This document shows positions 56,430 through 63,503 of a stretch of DNA of 64,000 bases, one piece after another. The notes beneath the pieces were generated by a model. The model was given only the letters and a program-made list of their open reading frames with translations, made no database searches and had not been told where the DNA came from. The stretch lies in assembly GCF_011304355.1 (NCBI RefSeq), contig NZ_CP049888.1, positions 744,001 through 808,000 on the forward strand. Direction: 5' to 3'. The stretch's first letter is position 1; every line of letters begins with the position of its first letter. The translations under genes and the position numbers were made by a program. Origin of the DNA: Weissella coleopterorum. GTDB lineage: Bacteria > Bacillota > Bacilli > Lactobacillales > Lactobacillaceae.

Positions 56430-57224
56430 GTGCTTATAGAAAAGTTATGTCAACGAGGATACCGCTTAACAATGATTTTAAATAAATTAAGAATTCCACG
56501 ACAAACTTATTATAATTGGATAAATCATCATCCTTCACGACGTGAACAAGATGATCAACATATTGGTAAAATAATGCTAAATATATGGCGTGATAATTAT
56601 AAAGTCTATGGACGTCCACGTTTACAGATGGCCTTACGGTCATTTGGGATTAGAGTTGGTACGTCTCGTATAATTCGTTTAATGCATCAATTTAATATTC
56701 GTTCTCTTATGTGTCGCCGATTTAAAAAACCTGGAACGCATGTTGATTATGATCAGCGACCAAATTTAATAAAACATTGTGATAAAAATGCGTCAATCTG
56801 GCGAACTGATATTACTTATATAGAGGAATATCCAGGTCATTGGGTTTATTTAAGTAGTGTTTATAGTGAAAGTAATCATAAAATTATTGCCTATAAAGTA
56901 GCAAATCAGATGACTAGTAATTTAGTAACAGATACATTGAAAATGGCATTATCACATCATAAAAGGCCACAATTTATTCATTCTGATATGGGAAGTCAAT
57001 ATACCAGTAACTAATTTGAACAATTACTCAAAAAAGTTAAAATACAACACTCGTATTCTCTCAAAGGTCATCCTTATGACAATGGACCAATTGAGGCCTT
57101 TCATTTGATTTTCAAACGTGAGTTTGTTTACCTAACTAAATTCCAAAGTTATGATGATTTAATTTTGAAAATTGAAAATTATATGTATTGGTACAATCAC
57201 AATAGAATACGGACAGCCGTTTAA
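56430..57224 (+). pseudogene. IS3-family OrfB transposase with in-frame TAA
   Basis: The DDE integrase core is recognisable: first Asp in WRTDITYIEE, second Asp in FIHSDMGSQYTS, Glu in GPIEAFHLIFKRE. An in-frame TAA at 57012-57014 interrupts it just after SDMGSQYTSN. The frame then continues to 57224 (MYWYNHNRIRTAV). The transposase is dead, so the element could move only with help. Confidence 0.88.
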
Positions 57225-57343
57225 CTATTTCTGTACCATTTATTGACACAGTAGCAACCTTTAATAGAAACGGCGAGCTTTGATTAAATGACATCGAAAT
57301 AAATATTCAACCATGTAAGGTGCAAATCCTTACCTACTATATT

Positions 57344-57444
57344 AAACGTGTTTCAGATACCAACATACTAATTAAATAATATGTGAGATTACAATTCTTA
57401 TCTGATTCACGTTTAAAGCAATGACTTCGGTTGTTGCTTTTTAT
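57344..57444 (+). terminator. Inverted repeat plus AGCAA-type terminator
   Basis: AAACGTGTTTCAGATA at 57344 pairs with TATCTGATTCACGTTT at about 57399-57414, and an AAAGCAATGAC / GTTGTTGCTTT hairpin with T run follows at 57415-57442. The latter belongs to a family of five similar terminators between 57.4 and 59.04 kb. Confidence 0.6.
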
Positions 57445-57505
57445 TTACTAAATCTTTTATTTACTAATAAAATAAAATTTGATAAAATTTAAAATGTATT
57501 ATTTA

Positions 57506-57595
57506 GGAGATATACCCAAGTCTGGCTGAAGGGAACGGTCTTGAAAACCGTCAGGTCGAGAAATCGGCGCGTGGGTTCGAATCCCACTATCTCCT
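57506..57595 (+). tRNA. tRNA-Ser (anticodon TGA)
   Basis: Acceptor GGAGATA pairs with TATCTCC; anticodon loop CTTGAAA, long variable arm (GGTCGAGAAATCGGC), T-arm GTGGGTTCGAATCCCAC. CCA is not encoded. Another tRNA-Ser follows two bases later. Confidence 0.94.
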
Positions 57596-57597
57596 TT

Positions 57598-57685
57598 GGG
57601 GACATACTCAAGAGGCTGAAGAGGCGCCCCTGCTAAGGGTGTAGGTCGGGAAACTGGCGCGAGAGTTCGAATCTCTCTGTCTCCG
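57598..57685 (+). tRNA. tRNA-Ser (anticodon GCT)
   Basis: Acceptor GGGGACA pairs with TGTCTCC (one G-T pair); anticodon loop CTGCTAA, long variable arm, T-arm GAGAGTTCGAATCTCTC, discriminator G. It forms a tandem with tRNA-Ser(TGA). Confidence 0.94.
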
Positions 57686-57696
57686 CTATTGATCAA

Positions 57697-57727
57697 AAAA
57701 AGCAATGACTTCGTTTATTGCTTTTTT
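57697..57727 (+). terminator. Terminator after the tRNA-Ser pair
   Basis: AAAGCAATGAC / GTTTATTGCTTT hairpin with T run; same family as the hairpins at 57415, 57889, 58046 and 59009. Confidence 0.85.
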
Positions 57728-57888
57728 GTTTTAAATTTACAGAGCTCTGCAACGAAATTATGAGCTTTATACCATTAAATGATTTCGCTTTCATAAAAAT
57801 AATGTTATTATTATATAGGCGTCGAATGAATAAATTACATAACAACAATATATTCATGAGCCCTAATCCTTACAGATTGACGTCAATT

Positions 57889-57917
57889 AAAGCGATAACT
57901 TAGGTTATTGCTTTTTT
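57889..57917 (+). terminator. AGCAA-family terminator
   Basis: AAAGCGATAAC / GGTTATTGCTTT with T run. The stretch 57734-57888 before it has no convincing gene; part of it (57768-57812) resembles 59070-59118. Confidence 0.75.
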
Positions 57918-57948
57918 GTTTGTAATAATTAGGTTTATATGATTATAA

Positions 57949-58075
57949 GTGTTATGCTTGCCCAGACGTCGGGGCGATCTCCTTGGTTATTTGATCAAAC
58001 CCTTTAATAAAGCTTCCGGCGTCAACGGACAGCCGTCCATAATGGAAAGCAACGACTTAGGTTGTTGCTTTTTTT
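57949..58075 (+). ncRNA. Candidate structured RNA element, copy 1
   Basis: The conserved ends GTGTTATGCTTGCCCAGACG and GGCGTCAACGGACAGCCGTC surround an unrelated centre. Pairings: GTTATG (57951-57956) with CATAAT (58038-58043); GACGTCGG (57965-57972) with CCGGCGTC (58016-58023); ACGG with CCGT (58025-58036). These make a three-way junction. The terminator AGCAACGAC/GTTGTTGCT with T7 follows. It could be a small RNA or a leader of the downstream methyltransferase gene. I recognise no known RNA family. Confidence 0.5.
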
Positions 58076-58102
58076 GTTGTAATCTATCTTTGGAGGTCTA
58101 CT

Positions 58103-58829
58103 GTGACAATATATGATAATTAAAAATTCTTTGATGAATATTCAAAAATGAATCGAAGTAAGGAAGGCTTAAAAAGGAGCTGGCGAATGGGAGGCTTTGA
58201 AAAAAATACTGCCTGATTTAAAAAATAAAACTATGTTAGATTTAGGTAGTGGCTATGGGTGGCACAGTATTTATGCTGCTGAGCAAGGGGTTAAATACGT
58301 GTTAGGTATTGATAGCTCTGAGAAAATGTTGGCTACTGCTAGGCAGAAAAATCAATATAAGAATGTTGAATTTAAGAACGTCGATATTAATAATTTAGGA
58401 TCGTTGAACACTAAGTTTGATTTAGTATTTAGTTCGTTGGCTCTTCATTATATAGAAGATTTTGAAAAGGTAGTCGATGGTGTAAATGCACTACTAAATT
58501 CAGATGGAGAGTTTATTTTTTCAGTTGAACATCCAATATTTACATCTGAGGGAACGGAACAATGGGGTTTAAATGACGACGGGTCTATTAAATATTTCTC
58601 CGTTGATAGGTACTTTGATGAAACAGTAAGGGAAACTAATTTTTGGGATACTCCGGTAACTAAGTATCATCGTACATTAGAAACATATATTGAAACTTTG
58701 ATTAGATATGGATTTTCAATACAGCATTTAATAGAACCTACACCACCAGATTCAATGTTAGATATTCCTGGCATGAAGGACGAATTCCGTCGCCCAATGA
58801 TGTTAAATATATCAGCAAGAAAAATATAG
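58103..58829 (+). pseudogene. Class I SAM-dependent methyltransferase, 5' part broken
   Basis: The methyltransferase core is clear: MLDLGSGYGWHSIYAAEQG, LGIDSSEKMLATA, FDLVFSSLALHYIEDF and SVEHPIF. The native start is probably the GTG at 58103 after GGAGG, but codon 7 is TAA (family members have a sense codon in YDNxKFFDEYSKMNRS) and one extra A in the A5 run near 58173 shifts the frame before GAGEWEALKK. What is left open starts at TTG 58197 and lacks about 32 residues. The substrate is unknown. A shortened product is possible but doubtful. Confidence 0.8.
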
Positions 58830-58841
58830 AAAATCATATTA

Positions 58842-58869
58842 AGCGTCTAACATTTGTTAGGCTTTTTTT
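58842..58869 (+). terminator. GTCTAACATTTGTTAGGC terminator, copy 1
   Basis: GTCTAAC pairs with GTTAGGC around ATTT, then T7. The same hairpin and its following GTAGGAGGAA recur at 59699. Confidence 0.85.
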
Positions 58870-58908
58870 GTAGGAGGAAATAATATGCTTAGGTTTAAAT
58901 TGATCAAC

Positions 58909-59037
58909 GTGTTATGCTTGCCCAGACGTCGGATATTATATCTCTTTATATTAAGCATAACTCTCTTTTTAAAAAGATTCAGGCGTCAACGGACAGCCGT
59001 CCATAATGGAGAGCAATGACTTAGGTTGTTGCTTTTT
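58909..59037 (+). ncRNA. Candidate structured RNA element, copy 2
   Basis: The 5' and 3' flanks match copy 1 almost exactly, including GTTATG/CATAAT (58911-58916, 59002-59007), GACGTC/GGCGTC and ACGG/CCGT (58989-59000). The 47-base centre (58933-58979) has no similarity to the 43-base centre of copy 1. A terminator of the same family (AGCAATGAC/GTTGTTGCT) ends it. It lies upstream of a secreted-protein gene. Confidence 0.5.
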
Positions 59038-59125
59038 GTTTGTAATTTAAGTGGCATGTCAACATTTTAATGAGTTTAACATTATAAAATGATTGAGCTT
59101 TCATGAAGGGTATGTTATTCTGTGA

Positions 59126-59149
59126 ATAAGTTATCAATGTGTAACTTAT
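59126..59149. promoter_or_regulatory. Operator-like inverted repeat before the secreted protein gene
   Basis: ATAAGTTA and TAACTTAT are perfect 8-bp arms with an 8-base spacer, 46 bases upstream of the start codon. This is a plausible repressor site; the regulator is unknown. Confidence 0.45.
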
Positions 59150-59195
59150 ATATCTACTTTATTGCCATATTATATATATAGACAGGAGAGTTCTT

Positions 59196-59678
59196 ATGTT
59201 AAAAAGTTTACGTTTGGTTGCCACTATGGGAGTTGTAGCATTGAGTTTAGGTGGTGCAGGACTATCAGCTAGTGCAGCAGTACTAGATTCTGATAGTGTT
59301 AATACAACATCAGCGATGAAATATTCAACCAAAGCCATTCTCCCATTGAACATCACTCAGGAAGATGGACCTACTTCTGGAGATAAGCATATTGCGACAT
59401 TTGATACAGACACTAATAAAATCGTCTACCAAAATGACTATTCAGGAACTTTGGTAGAATCGTTTCAGCCAAAATTATTTGTTATGTTTGGTATTGATAA
59501 AGATGGTAAGGTTACAGTGATAGGTCAAGGACATGGTGATAGAGTGGTGAAATTCTCGCACACTCTCAAAGATGGAGAAAAGGAAAAATATGTTAGTTAT
59601 AGTACATTAGCAATGTATGAGACTCCAAACGGAGAAGGAGCTTCATTTGGAACTGAATTTACTATTCCTTCAAATTAA
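59196..59678 (+). CDS. Unknown secreted protein
   Basis: This 160-residue protein has a clear signal peptide (LRLVATMGVVALSLGGAGLS with cleavage near SASAA, residue 28). The mature part of about 130 residues is rich in beta-type residues, with no cysteine and no wall-anchor motif. GACAGGAGAG precedes the ATG. It is a single gene with an inverted repeat upstream and a terminator downstream. I do not recognise the family. Confidence 0.75.
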   Translation: MLKSLRLVATMGVVALSLGGAGLSASAAVLDSDSVNTTSAMKYSTKAILPLNITQEDGPTSGDKHIATFDTDTNKIVYQNDYSGTLVESFQPKLFVMFGIDKDGKVTVIGQGHGDRVVKFSHTLKDGEKEKYVSYSTLAMYETPNGEGASFGTEFTIPSN

Positions 59679-59698
59679 AAATATATAAGTAATTTAAG

Positions 59699-59725
59699 TG
59701 TCTAACATTTGTTAGGCGTTTTTTT
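59699..59725 (+). terminator. GTCTAACATTTGTTAGGC terminator, copy 2
   Basis: The hairpin matches that at 58842 and is followed by T residues and the same GTAGGAGGAA text. Confidence 0.85.
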
Positions 59726-59967
59726 GTAGGAGGAATGTAATGAAGAATGAGTGTTGATTATAGAAAGCTTGAAGATGAAAGGCTCCTATGTCAATAATTC
59801 GGACATAAAAATACGAATAAATTTTGAAAAACGTTTTAATTATTTAACGTACTGGTAAAGTATGTGATTTATCTAAAAAAGTGCATCCTTTAATGTTTCC
59901 ATGCCATTCTAAACAACCCGTCTATACTTATCGTTTTAAACGGGATATTAATATGATTTATTTGTAG

Positions 59968-60789
59968 CTACGCTACAAGGGAAATTCGATCACTGTTATA
60001 CCAGCGAATATAGCTATCAATGCCAGCTATTGCTTCATTAATTGTCTTAAATTCTTGAAAATTAATGTATTCACGCTTCAAAATTGAGTGAAAGCTCTCA
60101 ATTCTTGCGTTATCACCAGGTTGTCCTTTACGAGAATAAGAATGCTTAATCCCAAAACGAGTTAAAGTACTTTCAAATAAATCGCTTGTATACTGACTCC
60201 CCATATCGCTATGAATAATGCTTGGTTTAACAGACTTTACTGCGACTTGATTAATGACGTCGGTTGCTAATTCCTTAGTCATATGACTTCCAACTTTATA
60301 AGAAATAACCCGCCGGGTTACGGGATTGTACACACTAGCTAGATAAACCCAAGTATTTTTAACGGGAATATACGTAATATCTGTTAAAAGAATATTGGAT
60401 TGATCAGGTAATCCTTTAATTAGATTTGGTCGTTGATCATATTCAGTATGTGTTTTAGGCTTATTAATTCGTTTAGTCATCCTAGACCTAATTTTTAAAG
60501 CGTACATCTGTTTATAAACCATACGCTGGCTAATTTTAATTTTTAACTGACGATTTAATAAAATTGTTAATCGCGGGTATCCATACATAGGATATTTTAA
60601 CCATGCATCTAATACCTTTTGCTTAATGAAATTGCGACGAAGAAGGGTTTTACCAGGCTTCCAATGTATATAGCCATAATAAGTCGATCGTGGAATTCTG
60701 AGGACGTTCAAAATTTTAGTAATGCGGTGCCCAACCTGTAGATTGTCATTAATAATTTTTAAGGTAGGAATACGTCCTTTGATGATCAA
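59968..60789 (-). CDS. IS3-family OrfB transposase
   Basis: This 273-residue DDE transposase has the first Asp in LLTDITYIPV, second Asp in IIHSDMGSQYTSD, and Glu in NARIESFHSILKREY. The N-terminal IS3 HTH_21 region (YPMYGYPRLTILLNRQLK) is present. It overlaps orfA by four bases; IS3 elements normally make an OrfAB fusion by -1 frameshifting, and a slippery site near 60790 is expected. All three catalytic residues remain, so it may be active. Confidence 0.92.
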   Translation of the reverse strand: MIIKGRIPTLKIINDNLQVGHRITKILNVLRIPRSTYYGYIHWKPGKTLLRRNFIKQKVLDAWLKYPMYGYPRLTILLNRQLKIKISQRMVYKQMYALKIRSRMTKRINKPKTHTEYDQRPNLIKGLPDQSNILLTDITYIPVKNTWVYLASVYNPVTRRVISYKVGSHMTKELATDVINQVAVKSVKPSIIHSDMGSQYTSDLFESTLTRFGIKHSYSRKGQPGDNARIESFHSILKREYINFQEFKTINEAIAGIDSYIRWYNSDRISLVA

Positions 60790-61037
60790 TTTTTCGCCAT
60801 AAGCACCGCTGCTCGTTTTAAAATATCAAGTTCTTCTTTTAGTTGTTTATTTTCTTTAATCAATGCCCTTTCATTTGCTGACAATACTTTCGTATTGTTA
60901 GGATCGGCTTGATTAACCCATTTAGAAACCGTTGAAACACTAACGTTGTATTCTTTTGCTAATGAATTAGCTGAACGACCAACTTTATGCAAGCTTACGA
61001 TCGATTCTTTAAAGTCATTTGAATATTTGATAACCAT
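60786..61037 (-). CDS. IS3-family OrfA
   Basis: This 83-residue protein has a helix-turn-helix (KESIVSLHKVGRSANSLAKE, then VSVSTVSKWVNQ) and a C-terminal leucine zipper (NKQLKEELDILKRAAVL). AAAGGAGC precedes the ATG on the minus strand. It recognises the IS ends and dimerises with OrfAB. Confidence 0.92.
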   Translation of the reverse strand: MVIKYSNDFKESIVSLHKVGRSANSLAKEYNVSVSTVSKWVNQADPNNTKVLSANERALIKENKQLKEELDILKRAAVLMAKN

Positions 61038-61134
61038 AATAAAAAGCTCCTTTATGATGTATTATATCGAACAATTTGTCCGTAATTCCATCATAGGAGC
61101 CAAATTATTAACAGATTAGATAAGGAGAAACGGA

Positions 61135-61332
61135 ATGTTCAAAGCATTAAAGCAAATGTTTCAAAAGAAAAGCGCAGGAGAAATCACAGTTAAAGTAAAC
61201 GTGGATACAAGCGAAGCCAAAGAGGCTATCAATGATTTTATACAAGAAGCACGTAATGGAATGAATGAGCTGTCTCATATTAAGTTAGTTACCAATGATG
61301 ACGATGTACCTGATTTATATATTGATGGTGTA
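61135..61332 (+). pseudogene. Truncated small phage gene before the second endolysin
   Basis: The frame from the ATG at 61135 (AAGGAGAAACGGA upstream) encodes about 65 native residues, with VNVDTSEAKEAINDFIQEA and DDDVPDLYIDG, and then runs into IS DNA (VTTGAISKWVKAI, stop at 61371). The native part resembles small proteins of phage lysis or tail regions but is not identifiable. The IS insertion removed its 3' end. Confidence 0.65.
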
Positions 61333-61626
61333 ACGACTGGTGCTATTTCGAAATGGGTTAAAGCGATTTAACCTATCAAGTAGTTATCAAACGGGCAACA
61401 AACTAATCTGATTGGTAAAATAATGCTAAATATATGGCGTGATAATTATAAAGTCTATGGACGTCCACGTTTACAGATGGCCTTACGGTCATTTGGGATT
61501 AGAATTGGTACGTCTCGTATAATTCGTTTAATGCATCAATTTAATATTCGTTCTCTTATGTGTCGCCGATTTAAAAAACCTGAAACGCATGTTGATTATG
61601 ATCAGCGACCAAATTTAATAAAAAAT
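61326..61626 (+). mobile_element. Internally deleted IS scar related to the element at 56084
   Basis: 61326-61411 matches 56256-56345 (end of the OrfA helix-turn-helix) and 61412-61626 matches 56563-56776 (middle of OrfB) at near identity. About 220 bases between them and both outer ends are missing. It joins a cut phage gene to the endolysin ribosome site (TTGGAGGATTAAATT). Confidence 0.9.
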
Positions 61627-61640
61627 TGGAGGATTAAATT

Positions 61641-62661
61641 ATGACAATGAACGGATTAGATTTATCAAGTTACCAAGAAGGATTGAATGCAGGGGCAATT
61701 GAGGCAGATTTTATTATCGTCAAAGCAACAGAAGGGACTTATTTTATTAATCCCGTCGGGGATCAACATTACCAGCAAGCTAAAGCAGAAGGTAAGTTAC
61801 TAGGTGTGCATCACTTTATGTCTAATGAAGACCCACGAGCGCAAGCGAAATATTTTGTGAATAATATTGGGGGGTATATCGGCGAGGCTATTTTGATTCT
61901 TGATTTTGAAGCAGATGGATTGGGATTAGGGCCGAACGGTGCCAAGGTATTCTTAGATCGTGTATATGAATTAACTGGTGTAGCACCATTAATTTACATG
62001 TCTAAGTCTGTTATTCATCAAATGGATTGGTCAGCGGTTTCTCCACAATATGGTTTGTGGGCAGCACAGTACGCCAATTACGATCGAACTGGGTATTTGT
62101 CTGATCCTTGGACAGACGGCACAGGTTGGGGAGTATGGGGAGAACCAGCAATTTATCAGTATAGCTCAACCGGACTATTGGCTGGTTATGATGGTAATCT
62201 GGATTTGAATATTGCATATATGGATAAGGACGCTTGAATAGTTTTGCAGGTAAGAACGTGGCACACCCACCAATTAATGAGAGCCCAAATCCAGTTCCCA
62301 AGGTAGTGGATCAAGTTTTGAATCTGGGAGATACATTTAGCTTCACCAATCAAATTTACCGAGTTGATAAAATGACGTTGTTCAAAAACGTATGGCAAGT
62401 CCTTTCGGTTGAATTAGCTGGTAACATTGATGGAGATTGGGAAAGCCACGGTATCCTGTTGAAATCGTTGATGGGGTACGACCGGGTACAATAGATACTT
62501 CGAGTGAAGATCAAGTGTTACAAGTTGGTTCATGGTTTAAATTTAAGCAAACAGAACCGTGGACGGTTATCAAGAATGATGCTGCAACTAATTCTGTATT
62601 ATTTTATACTCATGGTTATGGAGAGATCTGGATCATGGCTGATAGCCTAGTTGAAGTTTAA
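61641..62661 (+). pseudogene. Prophage endolysin (GH25 lysozyme), two frameshifts
   Basis: The GH25 domain is whole (residues 1-198): GLDLSSYQ, DFIIVKATEGT, ILDFEAD with catalytic Asp/Glu, and YQYSSTGLL. One base is missing at about 62233 (GCTTGGAATAGT expected, linking DAWNSFAGKN), and another at about 62453 (GGTATTCCTGTT expected, linking HGIPVEIVDGV). The C-terminal half is a two-part wall-binding domain similar to that of the endolysin at 37323 (IYRVDKMTLFKNVWQ against SIRVDEVKFENGLWQ). The separate lysozyme domain could still be active. Confidence 0.87.
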
Positions 62662-62702
62662 TATAAAATAATAGTTACATTGAAAATATATGAATGTAAT
62701 CA

Positions 62703-62731
62703 TTGAAAACGTTTTCACAATCGGTTATAAT
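62703..62731 (+). promoter_or_regulatory. Promoter of the secreted cargo gene
   Basis: TTGAAA at 62703-62708, 17-base spacer, TATAAT at 62726-62731. Confidence 0.85.
62704..62717. promoter_or_regulatory. Perfect cre site overlapping the -35
   Basis: TGAAAACGTTTTCA is a perfect palindrome matching the CcpA consensus at every position. It covers the -35 of the 62775 gene, so CcpA should repress that gene on preferred sugars. Confidence 0.88.
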
Positions 62732-62774
62732 AATTCTAACGACACTTACTGATAATGCTATAGGAGGATGAAAC

Positions 62775-63257
62775 ATGATTAAAAAGTATCTTGCGAAGTT
62801 TTTAGTAACATTAACACTATTGGTGCCATTTTTAGGAGTATCTGCTATTCCTGTATCAGCAAATAGCAATATCGTATCTAATAGTAATAAAACAAATGAT
62901 GCGTACGCTTACAGTGAGTTAACTAATTTAAATCACTTGAAATATTATGATGAATTTATTTCTAAAGTTTATGTAGATAACTCTATTAACGGTAGTGCTA
63001 CAAATAATTCTAGAAATTTAATGATTCATTTGAAAGATACGGTAACTAACCCACATTTATCTTTTGGTATTTATGATAAAGATAATGATGTTATCGCATT
63101 AAGCCCTATTTTCGATGACCACACTGTTCATATTGGGCTAGATGATCTAAGCCCAGGAGAAAAGTATACAATCTTTGTAATGGACGTTGAACACTTGAAG
63201 GTTAATTTACTATTCGATTTTACTCCGATCAGCGTAGATTCTGGATTGAAACTTTAA
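62775..63257 (+). CDS. Unknown secreted protein under CcpA control
   Basis: This 160-residue protein has a signal peptide (KYLAKFLVTLTLLVPFLGVS, cleavage near VSANS, residue 30). The mature part is beta-rich, without cysteine, repeats or wall anchor; it contains GLDDLSPGEKYTIFVMD, a fibronectin-like strand pattern. AGGAGGATGAAAC precedes the ATG. It follows the dead endolysin and ends in the same terminator type as the prophage cargo gene at 38356. The function is unknown. Confidence 0.75.
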   Translation: MIKKYLAKFLVTLTLLVPFLGVSAIPVSANSNIVSNSNKTNDAYAYSELTNLNHLKYYDEFISKVYVDNSINGSATNNSRNLMIHLKDTVTNPHLSFGIYDKDNDVIALSPIFDDHTVHIGLDDLSPGEKYTIFVMDVEHLKVNLLFDFTPISVDSGLKL

Positions 63258-63264
63258 TATAAAT

Positions 63265-63310
63265 TAAAAGGCTAATAGGTTAGGAGTTCCTAGCTGGTTA
63301 GCCTTTTTTA
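63265..63310 (+). terminator. Terminator, GTTCCTAGCTGGTTAG family
   Basis: AAAGGCTAATAGGTTAGG pairs with CCTAGCTGGTTAGCCTTT, then T residues; almost the same as 38990-39032. Confidence 0.88.
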
Positions 63311-63503
63311 TTTTGCTAATTTAGCGTCTACAGAGGGATAATAAGACATTAATAAAATTATTAATTATTTGGTACAATAGTAAAGTGATAGTTAAAACTG
63401 TTTTGATATTTCACAAACACAGAAAGTTATTAAATTAAAAAGTTAGTGCCCGAGTTAGTGGGTAAATGTAAATTCGTTGTACTATCAACGGTTAGGAGAG
63501 CAC

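Larger units (their letters stand above)
56084..57253 (+). mobile_element. Inactive IS3-family insertion sequence
   Basis: The ends are TACTG..ATAAATGGTACA at 56084 and its complement at 57232-57253. The left end lacks five bases (TGTCA) present on the right. Inside are an OrfA helix-turn-helix gene and an OrfB DDE transposase, both broken. A deleted relative of the same element lies at 61326-61626. Confidence 0.8.
59781..61101 (-). mobile_element. IS3-family insertion sequence, apparently intact
   Basis: The left end GGCTCCTATG..AATTCGGACA and the right end (complement GGCTCCTATG..AATTACGGACA) are imperfect inverted repeats of about 27 bp. AAA flanks both sides, consistent with a 3-bp target duplication. 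It carries orfA and orfB on the minus strand with a 4-base overlap. About 190 bases between the left end and the orfB stop are non-coding. It is a different IS type from the one at 56084. Confidence 0.85.

Noticed and set aside
57499..57705. Minus-strand ORF of 68 codons
   Set aside because: It is antisense to the two tRNA-Ser genes and is not a protein gene.
58842..59725. GTCTAAC...GTTAGGC looks like integron attC core sites (RYYYAAC / GTTRRRY), with one gene between copies
   Set aside because: The arms are joined by a 4-base loop and followed by a T run, so they are simple intrinsic terminators. There is no second pair of core boxes and no integron integrase.
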